A DNA stretch of 64,000 nt from Actinokineospora baliensis. GTDB taxonomy: Bacteria; Actinomycetota; Actinomycetes; Mycobacteriales; Pseudonocardiaceae. Below are positions 17,694-25,556 of the stretch, in pieces. The stretch is from contig NZ_JAFBCK010000001.1 of the NCBI RefSeq assembly GCF_016907695.1, forward strand, positions 6,746,001 through 6,810,000. The letters are read 5' to 3'. Below the pieces are notes generated by a model. It was given only the letters and a program-made list of their open reading frames with translations. It made no database searches and was not told the origin of the DNA. Position numbers and translations under genes: made by a program. Every line of letters begins with the position of its first letter. Position 1 is the first letter of the stretch.

Positions 17694-18723
17694 CGGGGTC
17701 CAGTCGCGGGCCAGTTGTGGTGTACGAGGGACTTGGCGAGGGGGTAGTCGCGCAGGTCGCGGGTGAGGAGGCTGCCCAGTTCGGCGACCAGGGTGGGGTC
17801 GACGGCTCTGGCGGCGAGCAGGTCGGCGACCCAGGCGGCGGTGTCGGCGACGGCGCGGGGGTCGTCGGTGAGCAGGGCGGCCCAGACGGCGTGCAGGGAC
17901 TGGTTGACGACGTCGGCGGCCACCGAGTGGAGGCTGTCGAGCGGGTGGCGGTCGGTGGTGACGATCCGCGCGGCCAGCGACCAGCGTTCGTGCAGGCCGG
18001 TGACCAGCCTGTGGTGGGCCAGTTCCAGCGCTGCCTGCTCCGCGGCGGCCGCGCCGTTGAGCGGCGGGGCGGCGGGGACGACGGTCGGCAGGGAGCGGAC
18101 CGCGTCGACGGCTTCGCGGGCGCCCGCGGCCCATGCGGTGGCGCCCAAGGCGGCGGCCCGGCGGTCGTCGGGGCCGAACGCGGACCCGCCGATCACCACC
18201 GGGATCCCCGCGGTGGTGCTGGCCTCGATGAACCGGCGGGTGGTGGGCAGCGCGCCGAGGACGGAGCAGCTGACCGCGGTGGCGTCGGGGCCGAGGTCGT
18301 GCAGGTACTGGCTCAGCCGGACCGGCGGGGTGGAGGCGCCGAGCAGGGTGATCTCCCAGCCGCTGGCCCGCAGGGCGGTGCCGACGATCATCGCGGGGAG
18401 GGCGTGCCACTCGCGTTCCGCGCAGGCCACGACCACCCGGCCGCGGGTGGCGGGGGCGCGGCGCACGTGCCTGGCGACGGCCTCGGTGGCCGAGACCGAC
18501 ACCGCGGTGGCGGCGTGTTCCTCGGCGACGGTCCACTCGCCGCGCTGCCAGCGGTCGCCGACGGTGCGCTGGGCGGAGGCGATGACGTCCACCAGCACGG
18601 TGACCGGGTCGACGCCGTCGTCGAGCAGGCCTCCACCAGGTCGACGGCCGTGTCGGCGTCGACCGAGGCGAGGGCGCCGTCGAAGCGGGCCAGGGCGTCG
18701 AGGACTGGGTCGAGCACTGTCAC
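17690..18723 (-). CDS. Cobalamin-binding-domain regulator, apparent frameshift near the N-terminus
   Basis: The main frame (17690-18598, 302 residues from a GTG) contains a B12-binding helical domain (ASAQRTVGDRWQRGEWTVAE, then HAATAVSVSATEAV). It continues into a Rossmann-like cobalamin domain with EREWHALPAMIVG, LLGAS and VIGGSAFG. This matches the photoreceptor/cobalamin-regulator pattern, with the E-x-x-H lower-ligand region of CarH-type proteins. The natural start appears to be GTG 18723, just after the upstream phosphatase stop with GGGAGG before it. From there the first frame reads VTVLDPVLDALARFDGAL as far as DLVEA; the family sequence then continues (LLDDGVDPVTVLVDVI) in the other frame. 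One base seems missing near 18630. This is either a real frameshift or a sequencing error. A light- or B12-responsive input to the partner switch is inferred. Confidence 0.75.
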
Positions 18724-18730
18724 CGGTGCG

Positions 18731-20113
18731 CTACCTCCCGCAGGCCACCGCGAGCAGGGCCATGTCGTCGTGCGCCCGACCGCCGAGGTACTCGACCACG
18801 TCCTGCTCGAGCGCCTCGCACACCGCCTCCGGCCCGGCACCCGCGTACGCGGGCAGCAGGCCGACCAGCCGGTCGAGCCCGTAGAAGCCTTCGGTGCCGC
18901 GGGCCTCGTAGATGCCGTCGGTGAACATCAACATGGTGTCACCGGGCCCGAGCGCGACCGAGGTCTGCTCGTAGCCGACCTCGGCCAGCACGCCCGCGAC
19001 GGTCCCGGTGACCTCGACCTGCTCGACGGTGCCGTCGGCGCGCAGCACCAGCGGCGCCGGGTGGCCCGCCGCGGCCAGGTCGACCTCGGCGGACCGGCCG
19101 CCCTCGGCGGACCGGCCGCCCTCGGCGGGGCGGACCCTGGCGCACACGGCGGTGACGAACTTGTCGGATTCCTCGTCGTAGAGCACGGCGTTGAGCGCGG
19201 CCAGCACCCCGCGCGGGCTGCGGTCGAAGTGCGCGGCGATGCGGATGCTCTGCCGGGCGCGGCCGGTGAGCACGGCGGCCTCGACGCCCTTGCCGCAGAC
19301 GTCGCCGATGGCCAGCAGCAGGTCGCGCTCGCTGCCGTGCACGTCGTAGAAGTCGCCGCCGATGTCGAGGTGCTCGGCCGCGGCGCGGAACCGGGCGGCG
19401 AGCCGCAGCCCGGGCACCCTGGGCAGCGCGGGCGGGCGCAGGCTGGCCTGCAGCACCGACGCGACCCGGGTGCGGTCTTCGTAGAGCCGGGCGGAGTCCA
19501 GCGCCATCGCGGCCCGGGCGGCGATCTGCTCGGCGAGCGCGACGTCGTCCTCGGGGAACCCGCGGCCCGCGCCGCGGACCAGCACGAGCACTCCGACCGT
19601 CGTACCGCGCGCGGTGAGCGCCAACCCCAGCACGTCGGCGGGGCGCAGCGCCGTGGCCTCGGCCCGCAGCGCGTCGTGCGGGATCATGCTGTCGAGGCCG
19701 TCGGCGGTCGGCACCTCCCCCTCGGGGGCGAGCGCGACGTGCAGCAGTTCGCTCTGCCCGGAGCGCAGCACCCGACCGACGCCGAGGTCTTCGGTGCGGT
19801 CCCGGTCGACCGTCGTGACGAAGGCGTGGTCGTGGCCGCCGTGCAGGGCGATCCGACCCGTCCGGTGGTCGACCATGGCCAGCATCGCCCAGTCGGCCAG
19901 GTCCGGGGTGATCAGCGCGAACAGCCGCAGTACGGTGCGGCGCAGGTTCAGCGATCCGGCCAGGTGGACGCTGATCTCCCCGGCGAGCGCGGCGCGCTGC
20001 CTGGCCTGCCCGAGCAGCTGCAGCTCGGTGGGCGCGCCCAGGCTGTGCGCGCCCAGCGGCGGTGGGCCCACCACAGCGGTCCCCGCGGTCGAGTTCGGCC
20101 CGGACATGGTCAC
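18731..20113 (-). CDS. GAF-PP2C (SpoIIE-type) serine phosphatase
   Basis: A 460-residue protein with an N-terminal GAF-like sensor region (about 35-220) and a C-terminal SpoIIE/RsbU phosphatase domain. The latter shows RFRAAAEHLDIGGDFYDV, LLLAIGDVCGKGVEAAVL, LAAAGHPAPLVL and MLMFTDGIYEARG, with the metal-binding aspartates in GGDFYDV and IGDVCGKG. It should dephosphorylate the STAS proteins encoded at either end of its operon. A five-residue tandem repeat (AEGGRS twice) sits in a loop of the phosphatase domain. GTG 20113 or ATG 20107 are both possible starts. Confidence 0.92.
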   Translation of the reverse strand: MTMSGPNSTAGTAVVGPPPLGAHSLGAPTELQLLGQARQRAALAGEISVHLAGSLNLRRTVLRLFALITPDLADWAMLAMVDHRTGRIALHGGHDHAFVTTVDRDRTEDLGVGRVLRSGQSELLHVALAPEGEVPTADGLDSMIPHDALRAEATALRPADVLGLALTARGTTVGVLVLVRGAGRGFPEDDVALAEQIAARAAMALDSARLYEDRTRVASVLQASLRPPALPRVPGLRLAARFRAAAEHLDIGGDFYDVHGSERDLLLAIGDVCGKGVEAAVLTGRARQSIRIAAHFDRSPRGVLAALNAVLYDEESDKFVTAVCARVRPAEGGRSAEGGRSAEVDLAAAGHPAPLVLRADGTVEQVEVTGTVAGVLAEVGYEQTSVALGPGDTMLMFTDGIYEARGTEGFYGLDRLVGLLPAYAGAGPEAVCEALEQDVVEYLGGRAHDDMALLAVACGR

Positions 20114-20155
20114 GCCACGCTTCCCGGTCGGCTTGTGCTGACGTGACCCACGGTA

Positions 20156-20626
20156 CTAGTTGTCCCCGGACAAGGACCCGGCCGACTCGCGCACGTACCC
20201 GCGCGCCTGGTCACCGACCTCGGCCCCCACCTGCGCGAACTCCGCCCACACCCACTTGCCGTCGCCATCGGGCTCGTGCCCCCACGCCACGCTCATCGCG
20301 GCCACGATGGTCAACCCCCTGCTGCGCTCCGACAACAGGCTCGGCGCCTTGCGCACCGGTCCCGCCTCGGCGTCGTCGCCCACCCGCAGCAGCACCCGGC
20401 CGCCGGTCAGCGACAGTTCGACGCGGATGTCGCCCGTGCTGTGCTCGATGGCGTTGGTGACCAGCTCCGAGGTCGCCAACACGACGTCGCACACCAACTC
20501 CTCGGCCACCGACCACGACCGCAAGGCCGTGCCGACGAACTCCCGCGCCTCCCCCGCCGAGGTGGTGGCCGGTGGCAATCGGGTGCTCAGCTTGAGCACC
20601 CTCCCAGTAGCCGCCGCCTCGCTCAC
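20156..20626 (-). CDS. HATPase_c anti-sigma serine kinase (RsbW-like)
   Basis: GHKL-type ATPase of the anti-sigma kinase group. The ATP-binding N box is ATSELVTNAIEHSTG; VLLRVGDDAEAGP and SERSRGLTIVAAMSVAW supply the remaining nucleotide-binding elements. The start is uncertain. GTG 20626 gives MSEAAATGRVLKLS with AGGTGA just upstream; other in-frame starts lie at 20638 and 20782, but the extra N-terminal residues look non-coding. It lies between the STAS gene at 20828 and the phosphatase, so all three switch components are in one operon. Confidence 0.87.
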   Translation of the reverse strand: MSEAAATGRVLKLSTRLPPATTSAGEAREFVGTALRSWSVAEELVCDVVLATSELVTNAIEHSTGDIRVELSLTGGRVLLRVGDDAEAGPVRKAPSLLSERSRGLTIVAAMSVAWGHEPDGDGKWVWAEFAQVGAEVGDQARGYVRESAGSLSGDN

Positions 20627-20827
20627 GTCACCTGCCACCACCCCTCGGGCGCGGTTCGCGCGCCATCGATGCCGCCCGGTCGGACCGCGGGTGCCCCCGC
20701 ACACCGACCCGATCCCGCCTCCCGCGCCCAGCACGGGCTGCCCCTGGGAAGCGGGTGCCGCGGTCTCGACCACTGTGTTCACGCCCGGTGAGGTACCCAG
20801 GGGGCGGCCGGGTGAATCAGCGGCCGA

Positions 20828-21154
20828 TCAGGGGGTGCCCTGACCGGGGGACCCGGCGAGGCCGAACACCTCGGCCAGGCCGGTGATCTCGATGATCCGG
20901 CGCACCCGCTCGTGCGGGGCGTCGAGCACCAGGGCCCGGCCGCTGTCCTCGGCCTTGCGCAGCGCGGCGACGAGCACCCGCAACCCCGCCGAGTCCATGA
21001 ACTCCACCGCCGAGAGGTCCACCCGCACGCCGGTGCCGCCCGGCAGGCCGAGCGCGTCGTCGAGGGCGCGCTCCAACTGGGGCGCGGTGGCCAGGTCCAC
21101 CTCACCGGTGACCGAGACGACGACCGGGTCGGTGCCCTCGCTGTTGATCTCCAC
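20828..21154 (-). CDS. STAS-domain anti-sigma factor antagonist
   Basis: A 108-residue SpoIIAA-like protein beginning MEINSEGTDPVVVSVTGEVD with the phosphoacceptor region VDLSAVEFMDSAGLRVLVAA. It leads the five-gene partner-switching operon and would be phosphorylated by the HATPase and dephosphorylated by the PP2C protein. It is about 40% similar by eye to the last gene of the operon, so the operon holds two antagonists for one visible kinase. No SigF-type promoter was found upstream of it. Confidence 0.92.
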   Translation of the reverse strand: MEINSEGTDPVVVSVTGEVDLATAPQLERALDDALGLPGGTGVRVDLSAVEFMDSAGLRVLVAALRKAEDSGRALVLDAPHERVRRIIEITGLAEVFGLAGSPGQGTP

Positions 21155-21300
21155 TATCGGTCCTTCCTCACCGCGGCGGGTCCCCCGGTCTCGTTGGTCG
21201 CCTGGTCTCGTTGTCGCCAGGTCACAGTAGTGGCCGCCCCGGCGGACGCGCCGTCCGCCGGGTGCTCGCTTGGGCCGGATGGCCGGTGTTCCCCTGGGCC

Positions 21301-21326
21301 GTTTCGGCCGTAGGACCCGGGGGTAG
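21301..21326 (+). promoter_or_regulatory. SigF/SigB-type promoter of whiB
   Basis: GTTT at 21301-21304 and GGGTAG at 21321-21326 are separated by 16 bp. This is the actinobacterial SigB/SigF consensus (GTTT-N14-17-GGGTAT) with one mismatch. The start of transcription would be near 21333, about 43 bp before the whiB ATG. The spacer length equals that of the promoter before rsbW-sigF. Confidence 0.65.
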
Positions 21327-21375
21327 TTCCCGGACGAACCCGCTGTGCGGAGCGGGCACCGAGGAGGGAAGCGCC

Positions 21376-21672
21376 ATGGCTGAGATCACCCGTCTGCCCA
21401 AGCCCGTCTCCGACGAGTGGGCCTGGCAGCTCAACGGCTCCTGCCGCGGAGCCGACAGCATGATGTTCTTCCACCCCGACGCCGAGCGCGGCCCCGCCAG
21501 GCACGCGCGCGAAGAGCGGGCCAAGTCCGTGTGCCGGGCCTGCCCGGTGCTGCAGCAGTGCCGCGAGCACGCGCTGGCCGTGCAGGAGCCCTACGGCATC
21601 TGGGGCGCCATGGGCGAGGGCGAGCGGCGCACGCTGATCGCCCAGCGCAGGCGCTCGCTGCGCGTCTCCTGA
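21376..21672 (+). CDS. WhiB-family iron-sulfur regulator (WhiB3-like)
   Basis: A 98-residue Wbl protein. Four cysteines for a 4Fe-4S cluster are present: NGSCRGAD, then VCRACPVLQQC. The GIWGAM turn and a basic C-terminus (RRTLIAQRRRSL) follow. The arrangement WQLNGSCRGADSMMFFHPD most resembles WhiB3, which binds a sigma factor and senses redox state. GAGGAGGG precedes the ATG. It is convergent with the sigF gene and carries a SigF-type promoter, so it is probably part of that sigma factor's regulon. Confidence 0.93.
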   Translation: MAEITRLPKPVSDEWAWQLNGSCRGADSMMFFHPDAERGPARHAREERAKSVCRACPVLQQCREHALAVQEPYGIWGAMGEGERRTLIAQRRRSLRVS

Positions 21673-21689
21673 CGCGTTGTTCGAGGAGG

Positions 21690-21715
21690 GGACATCTCCC
21701 GGGTGGGAGGTGTCC
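21690..21715. terminator. Bidirectional hairpin between whiB and sigF
   Basis: GGACATCTCCC and GGGAGGTGTCC form an 11-bp stem with one G-U pair and a GGGT loop, in the 70-bp convergent gap. It has no clear T-run. Confidence 0.6.
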
Positions 21716-21742
21716 TGGTAGGCGACGAGCACGTGGCGCACC

Positions 21743-22525
21743 TCAGCCCGCCAGCGTGTCCTCGCCGAGCGCGGCGCGCAGCCGCTCCAGCGTCTTGGCC
21801 AGCAGTCGGGACACCTGCATCTGCGAGACCCCGACCCGGCGCGCGATGTCGGCCTGCGACATGCCGCGGAAGAACCGCAGCACGATGATCTTCTGCTCCC
21901 GCTCCGGCAGCTCCGCGATCAGCGGACCGAGCGCCCGGCGGTTGTCGACCTCCACCAGCCGGTCGTCCTCGTAGCCGAAGCGGTCGCCCGCGGGCTCGGC
22001 CAGCCGCGCGTCCAGCGACGTGCCCTGCTTGGCCGCGCTGGCCACCAGAGCCTCGTACACCTGTTCCTTGGTCAGCCCTAAGTGCTCGGCCAGTTCACTG
22101 GGCTTGGGTGCCCTGCCCAGCTTCTGACTCAGCTCGTTGCGGCCCGCGGCCACCGTGACGTGCAACTCCTTGAGCTGCCGGGGGACCCGCACGGCCCAGC
22201 CGGTGTCGCGGAAGTGCCTGCGCAGCTCACCCATGATGGTGGGGATGGCGAAGGCGTAGAAGTTGCCCCGATCCGCTTCGAACCGGTCCACGGCCTTGAT
22301 CAGGCCGATGGTGGCGACCTGGACCAGGTCCTCGAGCTGGTCGCCGCGCCGGTCGAACTTGCGGGCGAGGTTGCGCGCCAGGTCCATGTGGTCGGCGACG
22401 AGGTCGCCGCGCAGCGCCGCGCGCTTGGGGTCGTCGACCTCGAGCGCGGCCAGTTCGCGGAACCGGTCGGCGTGGCCGTCGGCGCCCTTGTCGGCCGGGC
22501 TGTCCGGATCGGGTGTCTGGTTCAC
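21743..22525 (-). CDS. sigF: SigB/SigF/SigG-family RNA polymerase sigma factor
   Basis: A 260-residue group 3 sigma factor. Region 2 contains DLVADHMDLARNLARKF, then EDLVQVATIGLIKAVDRF, and FAIPTIMGELRRHFRDTGW. Region 3 and region 4 follow (ELPEREQKIIVLRFFRGMSQ, then VGVSQMQVSRLLAKTLERL). It directs stress or developmental genes from GTTT/GGGTAT promoters. The GTG start overlaps the stop of the upstream anti-sigma gene as GTGA. The name sigF is by family; SigB-like naming would be equally fair. Confidence 0.93.
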   Translation of the reverse strand: MNQTPDPDSPADKGADGHADRFRELAALEVDDPKRAALRGDLVADHMDLARNLARKFDRRGDQLEDLVQVATIGLIKAVDRFEADRGNFYAFAIPTIMGELRRHFRDTGWAVRVPRQLKELHVTVAAGRNELSQKLGRAPKPSELAEHLGLTKEQVYEALVASAAKQGTSLDARLAEPAGDRFGYEDDRLVEVDNRRALGPLIAELPEREQKIIVLRFFRGMSQADIARRVGVSQMQVSRLLAKTLERLRAALGEDTLAG

Positions 22526-22959
22526 CGGGGCACGACCTCGGCGGGGCCCGGGACGGCGAACAGCTCGACGCTGATGCGGTAGCCGCCGTCGATGGCCTCC
22601 ACGGACTCGGTGACGGTGGCGGCGAGCGCGGTCAGGATCTGCCAGCCCATCGGGTCGCCGGAGGGCGCGGCGCCGTGCTCGGCGTCGACCCGCACGCGCA
22701 CCCGGATGCCCAGCTCCTCCGGCTCGAACCAGCACAGCAGCGCGCTGTCGGGGGCGGCTGCCCGCACCAGCAGCGAGCAGGCCTCGTCCACGGCCATCCG
22801 CAGGTCCTCGATGGCGTCGAGGTCGAAGTCCATCCGCATGGCGATGTCCGCGGCGAACGACCGCAGCAGCGGCACCTGCTCGGCGTCGGCCCACACGCGG
22901 ACCTCGACGTCGCGCACCCCGTGGGTGCGGGTCACCGGACTGGTTTCGACCTCAGACAC
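22522..22959 (-). CDS. rsbW: RsbW-like anti-sigma factor for the adjacent sigma factor
   Basis: A 145-residue HATPase_c protein with a recognisable N-box region (LRMAVDEACSLLVRAA) and a shortened C-terminal ATP-binding part (DPMGWQILTALAATV). Anti-sigma kinases of this type hold the cognate sigma factor inactive. GTG 22959 is supported by GGAGGAAGC directly upstream. It overlaps sigF by 4 bp, the usual arrangement for an antagonist pair. A SigF-type promoter lies about 140 bp upstream, implying autoregulation. Confidence 0.9.
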   Translation of the reverse strand: MSEVETSPVTRTHGVRDVEVRVWADAEQVPLLRSFAADIAMRMDFDLDAIEDLRMAVDEACSLLVRAAAPDSALLCWFEPEELGIRVRVRVDAEHGAAPSGDPMGWQILTALAATVTESVEAIDGGYRISVELFAVPGPAEVVPR

Positions 22960-23100
22960 GCTTCCTCCTGCCGTCCTGATACTCGCGGTGGACCGTACCG
23001 CGACACGAGAAAATGTGGAGCGGGGTGGGATTCGCACTGGTCGTGCCTTCGCCACCCCGCCCCACAGCGAGAAGATCGCGGGGCAGGACCCTGGTGCTTG

Positions 23101-23126
23101 TTACCCGCTCCCGCCGGGCCTCAAAC
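23101..23126 (-). promoter_or_regulatory. SigF/SigB-type promoter of rsbW-sigF
   Basis: On the minus strand GTTT (23126-23123), a 16-bp spacer and GGGTAA (23106-23101) match the SigB/SigF consensus. Transcription would start near 23093 and run through a leader of about 135 bases to rsbW. The promoter touches the end of the upstream secreted-protein gene (stop at 23131). Confidence 0.65.
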
Positions 23127-23130
23127 CCCC

Positions 23131-24096
23131 CTAGCGGTATGAATTCCTGGTGTACGCCGTGGCGAAGGTGCCTTCGCCGTTGAAGTACTGCGCGACCAGG
23201 TACGCGGGGTCGGTCGCGAGGAAGCCGCGGGGGATGTCGCCACCGTCGTTGCCGTCGTCCCAGCCCCACGGCGCGTTGGCGGCGTTGTCCTTGCCGTTGT
23301 CGCCGCGGAAGGTGCCGTAAGAGGCGAAGGTCTCCGCGTTCGCCCGACGGGCCCAGAGGCCGCCACCGGCGAAGACGTCGACAAGGCTGTAGCCGACGAA
23401 GCTGTCCGTGCCGCTGGCCGGTACCTCAGCCGTGCCGCTCGGGTAGTAGACGACGCCGTCGCTGTCGGGGGTGTGATCAGCGTTCTTCGCGTAGATGCCG
23501 TGTCCCTTGGCTTCCTGGAACGTGGTGGGGTGCGCGGCACCGTTGTAGGTCTGCAGCTGCAGGGGGCCGTCGACGTTCTCGCGCCCGCTGACGTAGGGGC
23601 TGCCCGCGGGGACGTACGAGTAGAAGTCGGTGTGCGCCACGGTGACCATGGCTTCGAGCGCGCCGTAGGTGGAGCCGTCCTTGCGGACGGTCAGCAGTAC
23701 GCCCTCCATGTCGTTCTCGTGCGTGTACAGGCTCAGCGGGTCGGGGAAGTCTTCCCAATCGCGCGGGTGGTAGAAGGAGTACGTCACGAACCAGTGCGTG
23801 CCGGTCTCGACCACCGAGAAGTACACCGAGCCGGTGAGCCTGGCGACCGAGTCGTCCTGGGCCTCCCAGTTGTTGAGGGTGTTCCACTCCCCGTCGAAGT
23901 CGACCTTGGACAGGTAGTCGGCGTCGTAGTCGCTGGAGTCGGTGTCCTGGTAGTGGATCGGCGCCCACCGGGTGGCCAGTGCCAGGTCGGTGACCGCGGT
24001 GGGCGCGGCCTGGGCGGCGGGGGCGAGCGGGACGAGGGCGAGGCACGCCAGCGCGGCGCTGGTGGCGAGTGCGGCCATGGTGCGGGTTCGGCTCAT
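23131..24096 (-). CDS. Secreted protein of unknown function
   Basis: A 321-residue exported protein. A Sec-type signal peptide (MSRTRTMAALATSAALACLA, continuing to an AAQAAP cleavage region near residue 30) precedes a globular, aromatic-rich, acidic domain. Conspicuous conserved-looking segments are RWAPIHYQDTDSSDYDADYL, FVTYSFYHPRDWEDFPDP, YTHENDMEGVLL and GFLATDPAYLVAQYFNG. The H-rich and D/E-rich motifs suggest a metal-binding or hydrolytic beta-sandwich, loosely like NPP1 or Vps62-type proteins, but I do not recognise the family. ATG 24096 follows GGAGGTAGC. Confidence 0.8.
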   Translation of the reverse strand: MSRTRTMAALATSAALACLALVPLAPAAQAAPTAVTDLALATRWAPIHYQDTDSSDYDADYLSKVDFDGEWNTLNNWEAQDDSVARLTGSVYFSVVETGTHWFVTYSFYHPRDWEDFPDPLSLYTHENDMEGVLLTVRKDGSTYGALEAMVTVAHTDFYSYVPAGSPYVSGRENVDGPLQLQTYNGAAHPTTFQEAKGHGIYAKNADHTPDSDGVVYYPSGTAEVPASGTDSFVGYSLVDVFAGGGLWARRANAETFASYGTFRGDNGKDNAANAPWGWDDGNDGGDIPRGFLATDPAYLVAQYFNGEGTFATAYTRNSYR

Positions 24097-24108
24097 CGGC
24101 GGGCTACC

Positions 24109-24148
24109 TCCGGTGATCGACAACTCGGTCTCGAGTTGGACTACCGGA
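24109..24148 (-). promoter_or_regulatory. Inverted repeat just upstream of the secreted-protein gene
   Basis: CAACTCG-GTCT-CGAGTTG (24121-24138) is a perfect 7-bp inverted repeat. It is extended by outer arms TCCGGT (24109) and ACCGGA (24143). It begins 13 bp upstream of the ATG at 24096, so it is either an operator or a leader hairpin. Confidence 0.4.
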
Positions 24149-24210
24149 GCGGGTCGACCCAGAGGTGGCCGTGGCACGAACCGGACGCGGCCGGTGGGCG
24201 AGTGATCACC

Positions 24211-24238
24211 CTCCGCTGTCCGCACGGGACAGCAGGGG
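24211..24238 (-). terminator. Hairpin after dinB
   Basis: GCTGTCC (24215-24221) and GGACAGC (24227-24233) pair around a five-base loop, just after the dinB stop at 24246. There is no T-run. Confidence 0.35.
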
Positions 24239-24245
24239 TTAGGGG

Positions 24246-25520
24246 TCAGCGCTCGGGGCGGGGTTCGGTGCTGCCGACCCGGTTGGGCCGCTCCCCCAGC
24301 AGCGCCGCCGGTCGGATCGCCGTGGCGCCGAAGCGGGTGCGGGCCTTGTCGGCGGCCTGATCTGCCTCGCGCCACCCCTGGGCGGGCGCGTCGATCAGCA
24401 ACTGCTCGGCCCCGTCGGTGCCCAACTGCTCGACCCGGACCCCGATCAACCGCACCGCGCCTGCCGGGGTCTGCTCGGTGAGCAACTGCGCCGCGGTGCG
24501 GTAGATCTCCTGCGTGACGTCGGTCGCCACCGCCAGCGTCTTGGACCGGCTGATGGTGGTGAAGTCGGCGAACCGCACCTTGATCGAGATCGTCCGGCCG
24601 CGCAGGCCCCGCTCGCGCAGGGTGGCCGCGGTGCGCTCGGCCAGCCGCAGCAGTTCCCGGCGCAGCAGGTCGCGGTCGAAGTGGTCGACCTCGAAGGTCT
24701 CCTCGGCGCCGATGGACTTCTCCGCGGTGTCCGGCACGACCGCGCGGTTGTCGTGGCCCAGGGCCAGGGCGTGCAGGTGCTCGGCCATCGCCGTCCCGAG
24801 CAGTCTGCGCAACCGGGGAAGCGGCGCGGCGGCCACATCCGCCACCCGCTCCAGGCCGACGTCGGCGAGCCGCTCCGCCGTGCGCTTGCCCACACCCCAC
24901 AACGCCGACACCGGCAACGGGTGCAGGAACGCGGTGATCTCCCCGCGCGGCACGACGAGCATGCCGTCCGGTTTCGCCAGCCCGGAGGCGAGCTTGGCGA
25001 CGAACTTGGTCGGCCCGACCCCCACCGAGCACACCAACCCCTGGTCGGCGCGCACCCGGCGGCGGATCTCGGCGCCGACGCCCGCGGGGGTGCTGCGCAG
25101 CCGCCGCAGCGCCCCGGACACGTCGAGGAAGGCCTCGTCCAGGCTCAACGGCTCCACCAGCGGCGTGATCTCCCGGAAGAGCGCCTGCACGGCGGCGGAC
25201 ACCTCTTGGTAGAGGCCGAACGTCGGCGGCAGGTACACCGCCTGCGGGCACAGCCTGCGCGCGTGGCTGGTCGGCATGGCCGAGCGCACACCGAACCCGC
25301 GGGCCAGGTAGTTCGCCGACGACACCACCCCGCGCGGGCCGACACCGCCCACCACGACCGGCCGGTCGACCAGCTCGGGCCGCTCCCGGATCTCGACCGA
25401 GGCGTAGAAGGCGTCCATGTCCACGTGCAGCACCGAGCACCCGGTGTCATCCGGCCAGCCGTCCGGTCCGGCCTTGTACCGCTCGACGAGCCCCCTGGGC
25501 AGGTCGCCGCTGCGCCCCAT
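24246..25520 (-). CDS. dinB: DNA polymerase IV (Y-family)
   Basis: A 424-residue translesion DNA polymerase. The Y-family catalytic carboxylates are in LHVDMDAFYASVE and PLSLDEAFLDVSG. Thumb helix-hairpin-helix residues (ALWGVGKRTAERLADVG) and a little-finger domain follow. It lacks an obvious C-terminal beta-clamp motif of the QLPLF type. Start is ATG 25520, with family members varying at the N-terminus. No SOS box was found immediately upstream. It runs in the same direction as the methyltransferase gene, 36 bp apart. Confidence 0.95.
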   Translation of the reverse strand: MGRSGDLPRGLVERYKAGPDGWPDDTGCSVLHVDMDAFYASVEIRERPELVDRPVVVGGVGPRGVVSSANYLARGFGVRSAMPTSHARRLCPQAVYLPPTFGLYQEVSAAVQALFREITPLVEPLSLDEAFLDVSGALRRLRSTPAGVGAEIRRRVRADQGLVCSVGVGPTKFVAKLASGLAKPDGMLVVPRGEITAFLHPLPVSALWGVGKRTAERLADVGLERVADVAAAPLPRLRRLLGTAMAEHLHALALGHDNRAVVPDTAEKSIGAEETFEVDHFDRDLLRRELLRLAERTAATLRERGLRGRTISIKVRFADFTTISRSKTLAVATDVTQEIYRTAAQLLTEQTPAGAVRLIGVRVEQLGTDGAEQLLIDAPAQGWREADQAADKARTRFGATAIRPAALLGERPNRVGSTEPRPER

Positions 25521-25556
25521 GCGCCTAGCGAACCACAGCGGACCGACAGTCCGCGC

